From contig NW_019029017.1 of assembly GCF_002105155.1 (NCBI RefSeq), positions 62,001 to 126,000 on the forward strand: a stretch of 64,000 nucleotides of DNA, written 5' to 3'. A model generated the notes under the pieces. That model did not search any database and was not told the DNA's origin. It was given only the letters and a program-made list of their open reading frames with translations. Positions 23,901-36,136 of the stretch are shown piece by piece. The translations under genes were made by a program, and so were the position numbers. Origin of the DNA: Lobosporangium transversale. Its lineage: Eukaryota > Mortierellomycota > Mortierellomycetes > Mortierellales > Mortierellaceae. Every line of letters starts with the position of its first letter. Position 1 is the first letter of the stretch.

Positions 23901-24746
23901 CTGTATGGAGCTCTATGGCCTCCAAAACCATACAATTTGGGAGCCACTCCTCGATCGCCTTACCAAGTTTGACACTACCCATCATGAGCTTGACGCCCGC
24001 AATATCTTCCAGTTTCTCCGTCGCATGTCCCTTTATTCACCTGGAGTTGCGGACGAGCGTAACCTGCTTTCAGATGAATCCCGCGAGGAGATGTTGGCGG
24101 TTTTATGGGCAATTGAGAAATGTGTACAAGAGAGACCTGACTACCAGCAATCGCCCACTTGGTTCCGGCTTTCGTCGAGCGCCAGCGCTGTTCAGGCTAT
24201 TTGTGATGCAGGGGGTGTAATACCATATCTGAAGGGGTTAAAGGAAAAAGACATACAAGGACGTGATCCTATATTGCTTGTTAACCCAGTGACGCTGACG
24301 GGCTACTTCAAACGGCTGCTAAAGGAAGGTGGGGGTTTATTACTGAAGGAGACTACAGTGTTATTCGTGGAGCTGGCGAGACCTGCAACAGACAACGGTG
24401 GTAATAACTAAGTTTAAGAATCCGTTTTGTAATTTTTTTTAAGTAACGCTCGCCCGCTAACCTTGATTGGTGTCTTTTAGACTTTTGGAACCTAGAAAAA
24501 CTAAGTAGAATTGATCGCGCACTTCTTTATCGCGTAATCTGTCTGGATCAGAATCGTGGACAAGTTTTCTTGCGAATTTCGCGAGTAATGGACCAGATCC
24601 TTGAGTCTTCACCAAAGGACATGGAGCTAGATGCGTTTGCACTGTCCAAAATGGTGCAAGTTGTGGAGCTAAGTGGTGTTCTTGACTTGAAAGCCCTTAG
24701 ACGCTGGAATGGCGCATGGTCAGCCATTATTCTGGGATACATGTAG
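20949..24746 (+). CDS. Large protein with degenerate RhoGAP-like C-terminus
   Basis: Tentative model: exons 20949-22230, 22335-22438, 22534-24400 and 24481-24746, giving 1,172 aa; frame closes but exon 2 and its junctions are the least certain part. Residues 1-400 and about 490-740 are Ser/Asn/Pro-rich and probably disordered. Conserved-looking blocks are DMKVLEEVLDF near residue 420, VDIGFAIQAMIEIYDQ near 490, and a charged helical region (residues about 735-850). The C-terminal ~170 residues contain TWFRLSSSASAVQAICDAGG and then NPVTLTGYFKRLLKEGG. This resembles the RhoGAP fold, with the arginine-finger motif (usually G-x-x-R-x-S-G) reading TWFRLSS. If correct it would act on Rho-family GTPases; loss of the Gly positions suggests a divergent or inactive GAP. 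I do not recognise a named orthologue. Confidence 0.65.
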
Positions 24747-26027
24747 TTGCCACACAATAAAAGTGCTGGCAACAAACTCTCAAGGAGTGTCAATGAAAAT
24801 TATTCGTGTTCACAAGAATTATTTGAAATGAATCGCTCGTTGCATATAACCTCTCTCAGTTTTAATTTGTCTGCCATCAAGACACTATCCTAATTGTATC
24901 AACCTCTTTATCGACGAATTAATTAAATATACTACTTTATGTTGAATAAATGAAGCTGTTACCTCATTCAGTATGGTCCCATACCTTGAGTATGAATAGT
25001 AACAGCAAGGCAGCTTAATATATAAGATATGGTTCATTTAGTGTTGGGGTAGCCTGGGCGAAAAAGAGGGATATTCCCCGATAACCTACGATGTTAGGTC
25101 GTCCTTGCTCCTTTAGACTAGCTCCCCAAAAATCTACGCATTGAAGAGGGCATTCCTTGGTGAACAGTATACTATTTATTTAGTGTTTCCTTGCTCGGTG
25201 TAATTCAGCCATGTATTGTCCCATATGCATTTTTTGGTGTAAACAGTGATTCAATTGGTCCACAACACTGGTAAGTAAAGCAGCTGACCCATAGATCCAA
25301 CATTGCTGCATTGAGATCAGACTGCCAACATCGTTGTCCGACATCCCATTTATCCAGTCAAGGCAATAAAAAGAAAATTGACATTCATCTTTTTGCTTTT
25401 TATAATTCTCTTCAAGATTGCAAAAATAATTAGCTTTACTCTGAACATTAAGCCTCACCGCGACGTCATTTCAGTAGCTGATCTTCGACCGTGTCTAGGC
25501 CTGTCAAAGCCTGAAATTAAGGTGCCGTGCTAAATTTTTATTATACTCAATGACGATTTATGCATGTTTCTGTGTGTGCCTGAGTGTGTGCCTGAGACAA
25601 ATCCATTTTCATATTTGAATATGATGCAAGTAACTTGTCAGCTCCCCTTTCTCTTTTCTTCTCTTGTTTCCACAGATCCGTCAGTCTTGGTATCGAAATC
25701 CATGCTTGATGACGAGGCCTTTATCTTCTCACTCTTTGTTGACACCTTTCTAACATCACGCACACGCCACAGACCTCTCTCCACAACTGTTTTGTGTTGT
25801 CTCTAAATATCTAGCAACTTGTTTTTGTCGTACCCAATCGTCCGATCTGTCACCAACAATCATCTCAATCCTCGTTCTCTGATATTCCTTGGATATGTCA
25901 GTGTATCACTGATGCTTATTTCCCCCTTCTCTTCTCCACATTTTACCGAAAGGGGTAAAAAGGAAAAAAAAAAAAAGCAGTAGCCACAGAAACACAAATT
26001 CGTACCCTGCCTCTCCCACGTTCATTG
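24747..26027. other. Intergenic region, no clear gene
   Basis: About 1.3 kb. A minus-strand frame at 25180-25458 (92 aa, beginning MRLNVQSKANYFC) has balanced composition but no recognisable domain and no supporting splice sites. The segment 25840-26027 is pyrimidine-rich and probably promoter of the following gene. No RNA gene seen. Confidence 0.5.
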
Positions 26028-26434
26028 ATGACTACACTAATAATAAACCAGGACGCAGTAGAACCAGGCTATGAGGCAGCAAAGGCCGCAGATGCTGCGC
26101 CCATAAATATGCGTGAGAGCAGTAACAGCAATAGTCCCATGGTCAGTGACATGAGAATTGGATGTTTAGATGAATGCCATTTCTCAACATTCTTTTCGTC
26201 TACTTCTCTCCTGTGACACACTGTTTCCTTTTTCGTTCTCCTTTACGCTGGAAGTGAATGAACTTGCTCTTTACATTTCCCCAGACGCCAATGGTGCTGA
26301 CTTCAGGCTCCATGATAGCACGATCATACTCTTTGTATCGCAATGCCTCCAACGTGTTCATTATTGCTATCACCATTGTCATCGTCATCATCGTCCTTTT
26401 TCTTTGTTGTTACTTTGACCTCCGACGAAACTAG
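26028..26434 (+). CDS. Possible small single-pass membrane protein
   Basis: Model: exon 26028-26141 (MTTLIINQDAVEPGYEAAKA...) joined to exon 26285-26434, giving 87 aa. Exon 2 has a strong pyrimidine-rich acceptor and encodes a 20-residue hydrophobic helix, VFIIAITIVIVIIVLFLCCY, followed by FDLRRN and a stop. The result looks like a tail-anchored or type-II microprotein with a short basic C-terminus. The donor GTCAGT of exon 1 is weak. Alternative: exon 1, which ends in phase 0, could instead splice to 26734 and serve as the start of the downstream histidine kinase. No homologue recognised. Confidence 0.4.
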
Positions 26435-26733
26435 TTTACCATCAGTCTGCTGGTCACTAAATTAGACTAAATCCAATGAGGCTAGACTTGCAACTCTTTC
26501 GTTGCAAAAAAACATTTCCCCTCTTCTTCCCACCTCTCTCTTTCTCTTCCTCTTCCCCATGTTCCCTGTCGCATCTATGCTTTTTTCCTACTCAGTTTTC
26601 TGCTTTCCTTCTGTCTTGCTGCTTGACTTTTAGTTTGTCTCTAATTCCTTATTAAAGCCATTCCAAAAATTGTATCCACTTCTGCTTCCATATCATTGTC
26701 TTCTGTCGTTGCCGCGCAGATTTTTACTTTCAG

Positions 26734-27120
26734 ACAACAAAAACGACAAACACAAGCACAAGCATTAGCATAAGCACTAGTATACAGACACCTCCTTCCA
26801 TTCCATCCTTTCATTATCAAACATCAATATCAACATCAGCGTCAGCAGCAAAAGCACAGATAAAGACGAGCACCATCACCATCCATACTTATACTGGTCA
26901 CCAAAGCAGTGGAACCAGTGCTGCCCCCTCGCATGCCTGGTCCCAGCCTGCCCTGCCCTCCCCCTCCCCCTCCTCCTCCTTCTCCTCCCCCTCCTCTTCC
27001 TCTTCCTCTTCCTCTTCCACTTTGTCTTATTCTGGATCCCCTTCTGAAACGTTCAAGTTGTCACCTCTTCCACCTCTGCGCACTCCCGCTCAATCTGAGT
27101 ATAATTCTTCCACACATCCT

Positions 27121-27158
<38 letters not shown>

Positions 27159-30100
27159 TTCTTCACTCTCTTCATCTCGTTCTGCTCACTTTCTTCAACT
27201 TAAACATCAGCAGCAGCAGCTTCGGCTTCAGCTACAGAAGCAGTTGCATATGGCCATGCATCTTAGCAACTTGAAGAACAACCGCAGCATCATCTCTTCC
27301 ACCAACCCTTCTAAAACTGACATTGAATTTGAATCTCATTCATTTTCATCCTCTATTTCGCATTCTGAAAAGACAACAGAATCGTCTAGCCCATCGGATA
27401 GTACACTCGCGCTTCAATCATCACAAAACGTGGTTTCTCATTCACCAGGCGAGAATGCCGTTAATTATGAACCTCATCGAGTAAGAATATATCCTTTCAG
27501 TTTGATTTTTTTTTCCTATTCAGTACACTTAGCAGCGCCCAGAAATATCCGCAGATCACTGGTCCAAATTTCATTATTAGCTTGGAAAGCTTGAGGGACG
27601 AGAGGTCTGTGAATTGAATGGGAAGGCTTGTAGGAATATAAACTCATCAAACTATTTTTTTCCTCGTATATTTTGCTTCTCATCCAGTCCACAGTCTCGT
27701 TAGATCCAGCTGCATCAATCCACAATCTTGTACAGAAGGCTCTTTCTTTTCAATCTTCCCTCGTGCCAACCATGGTCTCACAGGCTTCGGATCTGCCTTT
27801 CCCTTCAGTACAAGAACTTTCTCTAATGCTCAGTGCCGATATTGAGATTCACAGACTTTGGAAAACTATAACCGAGATTCTTTCTCAAAAATTTTACGCC
27901 ACCAGGATTACATTAAGCCTCCCTCAAGATCCTACTGCCGTCGCCTCATCGATCGAAAACAATCTACATCAAAGTCGTCCCTGGGGCCTTAAGGCTCACT
28001 GGGATTACAAGCATCACTTTCTTGATGAGAATACAGTAACGCCTAAAGACGAGTTCGCGCACCATCACCATCGACTGCAAAAAAACTCGTCATTGGCACA
28101 GGATTATCATGACCTTCAGAGCCTGCGCCTATCAGTATCTTCATTCCCACTTCCTTCTTCTTCATCATCATCCTCCTTCTCTTCATCCTCCTCCCCATCC
28201 TCTTTCTCTAGGAGACGGGCTACAACTGCTAATAATAGCTTTAACATTAATATTAACGGTAACGATCATAGTCGTGAATATGATCATATCAACACTAATA
28301 GCATTGATGAAAACAGCACTAACAGAGGAAGCGCAAAGAGCGATAATGGCGACACGAATAATACAAGGAGCAGGCAATACTATCCAGTACCTGATACTGT
28401 TGAGTATCACGAGGATTATTGGACCACCAATCCACCACAGGATTGTGGATACTCCTCTTCAACATCTAGTGCATCGTCCTATTCTTCCGTTAGCGACTGG
28501 ACAGATACTTCGAGATCGGCGATCCGTCCTCGAAGGTTCACTCCGCATTCAAGTGGCACGGAATGCTTCGCCAATCTACAATCGTTAGAGTACGATCCAG
28601 AGCCGCTGTTGAATGAACGTACTATCGATAGCATTTTGAAAGCTGGAAAGACAGTTGTCTTGACCCGTGAATATGTGGGCTCTAAGACTATGAGGAGAAA
28701 GGGTTCACGTATGAGATCATTCTTAAGTCGGCGAGTGCATGACGAAGAGGACGACTCTTCATACACGGATACAGATCCTGCGGACGATCATGCGGATATA
28801 CAAGATGTTGAAGACACGGACAGAAAAGGAATGGCGCGAGCTCTTTACACTGAAGGGGAATCCATTTTTGAGCAGGATACAGGTTCAGGTATGTATAACA
28901 TTTGTCTGAGTGATGACTCCTGATGCATTAATCAAATTGTGTCTTTGAAAGGGGAAATCAATGAGTGTTATACACGCAAACAATCAAGAAGTATACAAAT
29001 ATATACTTACAAAAAGATGCGGGGACGATAAACCATCCACACTAAGAAGTCAGGCACAGCAAATAAACTTTCAGGATCAGTGAGAGCTGCACTATAATAG
29101 CGCCATCTTTAAAGAACTGCACGGACAGTCAGAAGCAGGGGCGTTTATTTGAACACATTCATCTCTACCACCATGCTAACTTCCAATATATATTTATCAA
29201 CAAACGACTTTCCTCCAACATTGAGTGACAATGTCTTAAAATCCATGATAATAAGATAGTAAAAGAAATCATGTCGTGCACAACATACACCTACGGATGG
29301 GACAAGGAGGCTTACCGCAATCATCTTTGATGCTCATTGTTTGTTTGCTAATGTATACGTGCTCGCTTTCTAGATATGGACTCATCTTCTTCACGTTACG
29401 ACTCGGAAGGATCGTATTTTCCACCTGTGGAAACAACTCTTTACAATGCACGTGGAAATAACGCTGGCCTCTTGGGAGGTCATTCCAAAACAGGATACAC
29501 CGATATTGTTCAGGGACTAAATCCGACCTGGTCACAGTCACCCGCACCATCTCCTAATATCATCAAGGAAGACCCAACGATTAACCCGTTCTTCCAGCCC
29601 CTTACATCATATCCAGCTATGGATGAAGACACATTTGATCCGCCTGACTCGATAAGCGATTCTACAGAGGATGATCACAATATTGAATCAGACCAACCAA
29701 AAGAATCGTACCATCACACCGGTCCTTCGCGCCCACAAGTACCTGTATCCTCTTCGCAGATACCACTCCCAACACCCTCGTCTGTGCTCTCCAATGCAAG
29801 GTCATTAATCCACATCCCCCTTTATCGGTCTATGGATCACAATAACCAGCGATACCTGCCTTCAGATATTCGCAGTCATCGGCCACCGGCGATGCCTGTG
29901 GGTATAATCTCTTTCCTTTCAGACCAGATCCCCTACCCTCCTGAAGCATTAGACATTTTGACGGATCTGAATCCTTTTCTCGCCAATCAGATTACAAATG
30001 CACTGCGTCTAGAAGATATTGTAACTAGATCCCATAGATGGGGGGATATCAGCACTCCCAGCATGAGTGATGGACCACTTACCAACGAGACATTCGCAGA

Positions 30101-33100
30101 GTCAATACAGCGCAAGATGAAAGAGACTGGCGACGATCTTAGAACACCCAAACCATCAACGGTGAGTCATAGTGCGAGTCAAGATTATATGAATGCAACC
30201 TCTGCAGGCATTTCGCACCCTCGACATAAACAGTCATCTACACGGTACACTACGGCAGCGTCAAGGATCAGGTCTAAATCAAGGAATCAGCAATCCAATG
30301 CTTCTCAAACCCTTTCAAAGCAGCTACGTATGACTAAGGACCCTGAAGGATATAACGATTCCTCAAGCTATAAGTATCAGAGTTCTACGCAAGCGAAAAT
30401 GAGCATTAAACGCGATACAACCGTTCCTTTAGGACCTTCTGGCCTATCAGATGGCAATCTTACCGAACCAGAACCTTCACCAGTTCATTCACCAAACGAG
30501 AATCAGTTTGACCCGTATGATATGCCCCAGTCGAGCAAGCAGCCAGAAGCTTGCTATAATCTCGATTCGACTACAGATGAGATTCATCGCAATCTAAACT
30601 TACTGAACTTGGACGTTACTGGAAGCGCGACATGCCCACTTGCCCCACAAACAAAAAAAGTCTCTGGGCGACAACACCACACCTCGAGAAACGCTCTATC
30701 CCACCATACTGATGATGCTTTTCTCTCGGGCTGGTCTAACGACTGTCGACGAATGGGATCTTCAAAATTGTTGGATATTGAAGGAAATGAAGGCCTTGAT
30801 AATCATGAGAGGATGTGGCAGACTTTGCAGGCTGAAGAACCAGAGGAAAGAGCACGATCATTACCGAGCTCACGACTTGGGGATAGCGAATTAGAGCTCG
30901 CTGGAAACGAATCTCTGCGCTTAAGCTCAACTCACTCTGTCTCTCCTACAGGTGGAGCCAAGCGGCACTTATTTTCAACTAGTAAGCGGTCGGGTCTCCG
31001 TAGGAGGCGAAAGAGTGTAAAAGACCATATTCGGAGTCGGGGAACTCCATCTCACCTATCAGAGAGTCCACTTCCAAGCTCACCATACACACCAACTATG
31101 TCTGGATTCTCGTCGCAGCAATCAGAAGCATCGTCAGGCAGCGCCAACATTAGCGTCCCAGCGTTTTCGCCAGATCCATCGCCGATCGCATCGCCATCAG
31201 TGCACCAAACTAGGGCATTTGATCATGATTTTAGAATGATGGATTTAGCAGCAAGCCATGAACATGGAGAAGCAAGAAAAACTTCCTTAAGTAGACAAGG
31301 CAGTGGCTGGAGCTTCAATAGTGATGACACAAGTCTTACATCGCCTGGCCCTCAGCATGAGAAGCATCATGTTGGACGTAAACACAAAAGAAAGCATCAT
31401 GCCTTCTCTTCAGAGCGACATGGTCATAACCCGTTCCCAAGAACGCGGCTCTTACGCTTGATTGTTGATGCCATCTCACATCATGTTTTGTATGCTGAAT
31501 TGTCTTCCAACAGAATTGTATTGCACCTTACAGCCAATTAAGGCAAAATACTAAATATCTACATCCCATCCCTATTTGGTGTTTTTGCTCTGAATTACTA
31601 GCACGCTTTCGCCAAGATCAGGATGCCTGACCTGGCTTAACCAGCGATCATTGCAATATACGGGGCTGCCGTTGTCTCAACTGCTTCACACTTCATGGAC
31701 TCAACTACTTCATGAGGATGACAGAGAGACATTTCAGCCCCTTTTCAAAGACTGCTTTATTCGAGGCGAAATGTTTAATGCCCAATATAGGGTTCGCCGA
31801 TTTGATGGACAATATCGTTGGTTCCTAGGCCGAATTTTGCCGGTTCGTGATTGTGGTGGCAACATCGTGCATTGGTTTGGGACGTGCACTGACATCCATG
31901 ACCAAAAATTGGTTGAATTACAATTCAATCGCCAAGTGGAACTAGAGTTGAGTGAGGTAAAAAAAAAAAAAATTGCTTTTGATTTACTCCTGGTAATATG
32001 AAATCCATTGGCGAAGTTTAAATTGAAAATTTAACTTAAGTCTATGTGTTCTATTACAGAAAAAATATCGATTACTAGCAGAAGCAATTCCGCAAATAGT
32101 ATTTACAGCTTCTCCTCACATCGGCTTGACATATGCAAACGCAAAATGGTTCACGTATTCGGGCCAAGTTTTTGAGCAGGCCTCAGGGCTAGGGTTCATG
32201 GACCATGTGTGAGTAATCTATTTGATATTATTGTTGTTAACCAGAGATAAGTTTGACTGCAGAATTCTTTCTGAAACATAAGCATACTTCTGTTTATATA
32301 ATATAGGCATCCCGATGATAGAGCCAAATGCTTCCTTCCTACAAATCTTCCAGAAGGTAGTGGGCCTCCTCCAGAAATGTCAGGATCAGATCCTAGCTCA
32401 CGGTATTCAACCTCGCCGGGCACTGCATATGGAAAAGGACCAGGAGAGGTTTCATATCAAACAGAAATGCGATTACTTAGAAAGGATAGTAAATACCGAT
32501 GGTTCTTGGTCAAGTGTATTAGTGTGGAGGTTGTGGAACAAGGACGAAAGTGGTTTGGGACCTGTACGGATATTAACGATCAGAAATTGCTAGAGCATAA
32601 GCTTAAAGAAGCGCATGATGCAGCGCAAAAGTCGACTGAGAGCAAGACCCGCTTTTTATCTAACATGTCGCATGGTAACAAAAAGTACTAATTGTGTAAG
32701 CTGCTTATTTTTATGATGTATTTTTGCTTATACATTTTATCATTATTTCTTAAATCATACAAATCAACCGATAGAAATTCGAACTCCATTGGTGGGAATC
32801 ACTGGAATGATAAACTTTTTAATTACTACAGATCTGACAAGCGAGCAGTTGGATTACGTTCATACAGTGCAGCAATCTGCAGAAGCCTTGCTTCTAGTCA
32901 TTAACGACATCTTGGATCTTTCTAAAGTAGAAGCCGGTATGATGAAGCTTGAAATGGAGCCCTTCAGCGTTCATGCGATGATTGAGGGTGCCAATGAGCT
33001 TCTGAGCACCTTGGCTATTCAAAAAGGACTAGAACTTGGATTTTTGGTAGAGGATGATGTACCTGAGGTAGTAGTCGGCGACCGTGTCCGTCTACGTCAA

Positions 33101-33151
33101 GTTCTTATCAATATTATCGGCGTAAGCTCCTTGCACTATTAACTGAGCGTC

Positions 33152-33182
<31 letters not shown>

Positions 33183-35198
33183 TGGTTTAATAATTATTTG
33201 GGTATGGTTTTTAAATTTAGAATGCAATCAAGTTCACATCTCAAGGAGAGGTATTTTCTCGTTGCTCTTTGGTACCTTCCAAGCCGAATACCGATCCGAC
33301 ATCATTGACTATAAAATTTGAGATTTCGGACACCGGTAAAGGATTTGATGAATCAGAAAGAGCAGTGATGTTCAAACCTTTTTCTCAAGTGGACACATCC
33401 TCAACCCGAAAGCATGGCGGTACTGGATTGGGTCTTGTACTGAGCAAAGAATTTGTCGAGCTGCATGGTGGAAGTATCCAATGTGAAAGTGTTAAAGGAC
33501 AAGGAAGCAAATTTTCATTTACTTTTGTCGCTCGTATACCACCACCAAACACTACCGCGCGTGCAACCACCCCTATCGCCAGCGATGATGTGCACTTAAG
33601 TGAAATGTTGAAGGTTAATAGAAAGCCCACTCCAAGTGCTTCAGCAGCGTCTTCGGCAGTGCCTGTACTCAAACTTCCCTCTAAATCAACGTCATTCAAG
33701 GATAATAAGGCTGTTCCAGAAATCTTGCCTCTTAGACACGTTACAGGCCTCAAGCTGATTCCAGGGGAAATGTGTTTTGCAGAACCTGATTTGGAAGATA
33801 CGATAGCGACTGCATCAAATGCGCTAAAGAGTGCAGCTCGCAAGATTGGCCGTGGTGAGTTTGCAACCGCGGATATTACACTGAATTCTATCGCGGAGGA
33901 TGAGTTAGAAGCCAGAAAACACAGCGCAGCATTGAATCCAAAGGCGAATATTGATTTGCCTGTGAGCGACATTAGTACCGTCATGTCGCGGACCGAATCA
34001 ATTCTTGACGAGCGCAGATATCTTAAAGTTGGACAGCTCACACCAACCAATCCCCCGTTAGGCGAGCCCCCAAGCGTTGCTATTGTGGCTGCCAATTTAC
34101 CGAACCCAGCTGTGGATATGAAACTGGCGATTCCTGCAAAGGTTTTGGAGAGTAAAGCGCTAGCCGCGGAAACCAAAAAGACAGTAACCCCTTCAGCAGC
34201 CGTTTCGCAGCTCATGCGACCTGTTCAAATGCTTTCAAACAACTCATCATCGTCAGCGTCGTCATCATCGGTGTCATCATCATCGTCATTGTCATCTTCA
34301 TCCTCTTCCTCAACAATTTCGTCTTTTGATTCTAAGCTGTCCGCTTCCACAGCTATATCCTCGTCTGAATCATTGACTCTACCAGTATCGACTCCAATTT
34401 CTCCAGAACAGCCCCGAATTTTAGTAATCGCAGATTTATTGCACGCTCGCGAGACTATTTTGCACCTAGTCAACCAACTAGTTCCTAAGGAATTGAATCC
34501 TTTAATTGACGTAGCCGTGGATTTAAAGGAAGGAATTGAGTATTTGGTGGGGGAGCGTAAGCAAGTGACCTTGACGGGCAAATTCAACTATTTACTCATC
34601 AATCTGGCGTCGTACATGGCTGTCATGGATATCTTTTCAGCCATGCAACAAGATGGTGTACTCGTTGAATCCAATATAATGACATGTGTAATCACAACTC
34701 CGATGCAGCGGGCCGCGCTAATGGAAGCTATCAAGGTCGAGGAAGCCTCGATGGAAATAGTGAAGCCGAAGGATGGTCAGACGCCGATCAAAGTCATACC
34801 CGATAAAGTCGAATGGGTATTTAAGCCGCTGACGAAAGCAAGGCTTTATGTAGCATTTGCTGATGCTGTCATGCAGCATGACTGTGTTTCTGGGGACCAT
34901 TCAGGGTCTAGGACAAATGGGAAGGACGGGTTCGTGGATAGTAATAAGATCAATCTGAAGCGCAGGACGGCCCAACAAGTGGTGATAAACCAGAAAGAAA
35001 TCTTCAATCAGATGCATGATGCTATGGAAGGACGCAATATCCGGATTCTTTTAGCAGAGGATGATCTGACAAACCAAAAAGTCATCCGAAGGTATTTTCA
35101 GAAGGTTGGAGCTGAGCTCGTAATTGCAAATGACGGTAACGAATGTGTAGACAAGTTCAAAAGTTATCCCAGGAACCATTTTTCGCTTATTTTGGTAA

Positions 35199-35248
<50 letters not shown>

Positions 35249-35544
35249 GCTTCTTTGTTACAACTTTGGCTGTTATTTACTGATGCTTTCTGGCTTCTTT
35301 GGTGTATATTTAGTGCGATCTGTTTATGCCAGGAAAGGACGGATATGAAGCCACTAGGACGATTCGGGACTGGGAAAGTCAGCACCTTCAGGAGGGCGAA
35401 AAGCGGATTCCAATTGTGGCACTCAGCGCCAATGTCATGGCCAATGTCGCAGAGCAATGCTTGAATAGCGGATTCACGTCCTACCTTAGCAAGCCCGTTG
35501 ACTTTAAGAAGCTCAGTGAGACTTTGTGCAAATTAGTTCTCTAG
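26734..35544 (+). CDS. Giant hybrid histidine kinase (GAF-like, 2 PAS, HisKA, HATPase, REC)
   Basis: Two-component hybrid sensor kinase that would autophosphorylate on His and pass the phosphate to its own receiver Asp. Model: exons 26734-27480, 27688-28888, 29374-31489, 31602-31956, 32060-32208, 32307-32674, 32775-33121, 33221-35194 and 35314-35544, about 2,495 codons. The true 5' end is unresolved (first in-frame ATG in this exon is 27250; an upstream exon is likely). Order: Ser-rich leader; GAF-like block ending PWGLKAHWDY; about 900 disordered residues; PAS1 (WLNQRSLQYTGLP) and PAS2 (LLAEAIPQIVFTA), each with a PAC region ending FGTCTDI; H-box SHEIRTPL (His near 1645); N-box NIIGNAIKF; G-boxes DTGKGF and GGTGLGL; Ser-rich linker; REC with EDD, phosphoacceptor Asp in CDLFMPGKDG and Lys in SKPVD. 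No membrane segment in this model, so probably cytosolic. Confidence 0.9.
28889..29373 (+). other. Long intron of the histidine kinase gene
   Basis: A 485-nt gap between GTATGT donor and TTTCTAG acceptor. It is the longest intron within this model and shows no recognisable RNA gene or exon in either strand. Confidence 0.5.
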
Positions 35545-36136
35545 CTTTCTATGTGATTTCCTATTATTCTTATTTTTATTAATTGATATTTTTATAATTT
35601 TATTGCTATCGCGCTGGATCCATTTATAACCTTTGCTTTGGCACGTCCACTCGTTTTTTTTTATACGTGTATATTTCTTTGTGAAGTCATTTGCAACTTC
35701 GATCTTTTTAGCAAAGATACTTATTTGAAATCGAGTTTACATTAGACAATGCTCGCTTGCCCATGTACATTCCTCTTTTTTCTTTATACACTATTATCAG
35801 AAAAATAAAATAAAAATAAAAATAAGAAGACTGTTATTTGGTACAACCTTTTTCATGTTATTTCATTGCATCGGCGCAGCAGATTTTGGAAGCCGCATAA
35901 AAATGGAACTCGCCTCGCTCTCTTTTCCTGCATGCATCCCTTTTTTTTACATTTTTGCTCTACCTCCCATGCTCTCTCTCTCTCTCTTTCTCTCTTTCTC
36001 TCTATCTCTCTATCTCTCTATCTCTTCCTCTTCCTCTTTTTCTTTTTCTCTCTCAAATACGTTTAATCTTTAATCATTTTTCTTCCTTACTGTATATTAC
36101 CAACCTGCCCTATTGCGTTGTAGCCCAGCACTAAAT
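35545..36136. other. Spacer between histidine kinase and F-box gene
   Basis: 3' UTR of the kinase, AT-rich, followed by the pyrimidine-rich promoter of the F-box gene. No gene seen. Confidence 0.6.
35971..36052. repeat. CT/CTAT microsatellite upstream of F-box gene
   Basis: Pure pyrimidine-rich tract of CTCTCT, CTTT, CTAT and CCTCTT units ending about 85 bp before the F-box start codon; probably part of the promoter or 5' UTR. Confidence 0.85.

Noticed and set aside
25025-25150. tRNA-like segment
   Set aside because: No complete acceptor stem or T-arm consensus could be folded.
26909-27274. Pro/Leu-rich frame overlapping the kinase leader
   Set aside because: Alternative frame of the Ser-repeat region; the Ser-rich frame stays open for the whole exon and is in phase with the next.
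28900-28970. Possible box C/D snoRNA in the long kinase intron (GTGATGA followed by CTGA)
   Set aside because: The CTGA-like element lies only a few bases from the C-box-like one and there is no second D box or terminal stem.
36113-36136. Farther upstream start for the F-box protein at 36.1 kb
   Set aside because: It lacks an ATG; the first ATG at 36137 places the F-box at the N-terminus as usual.
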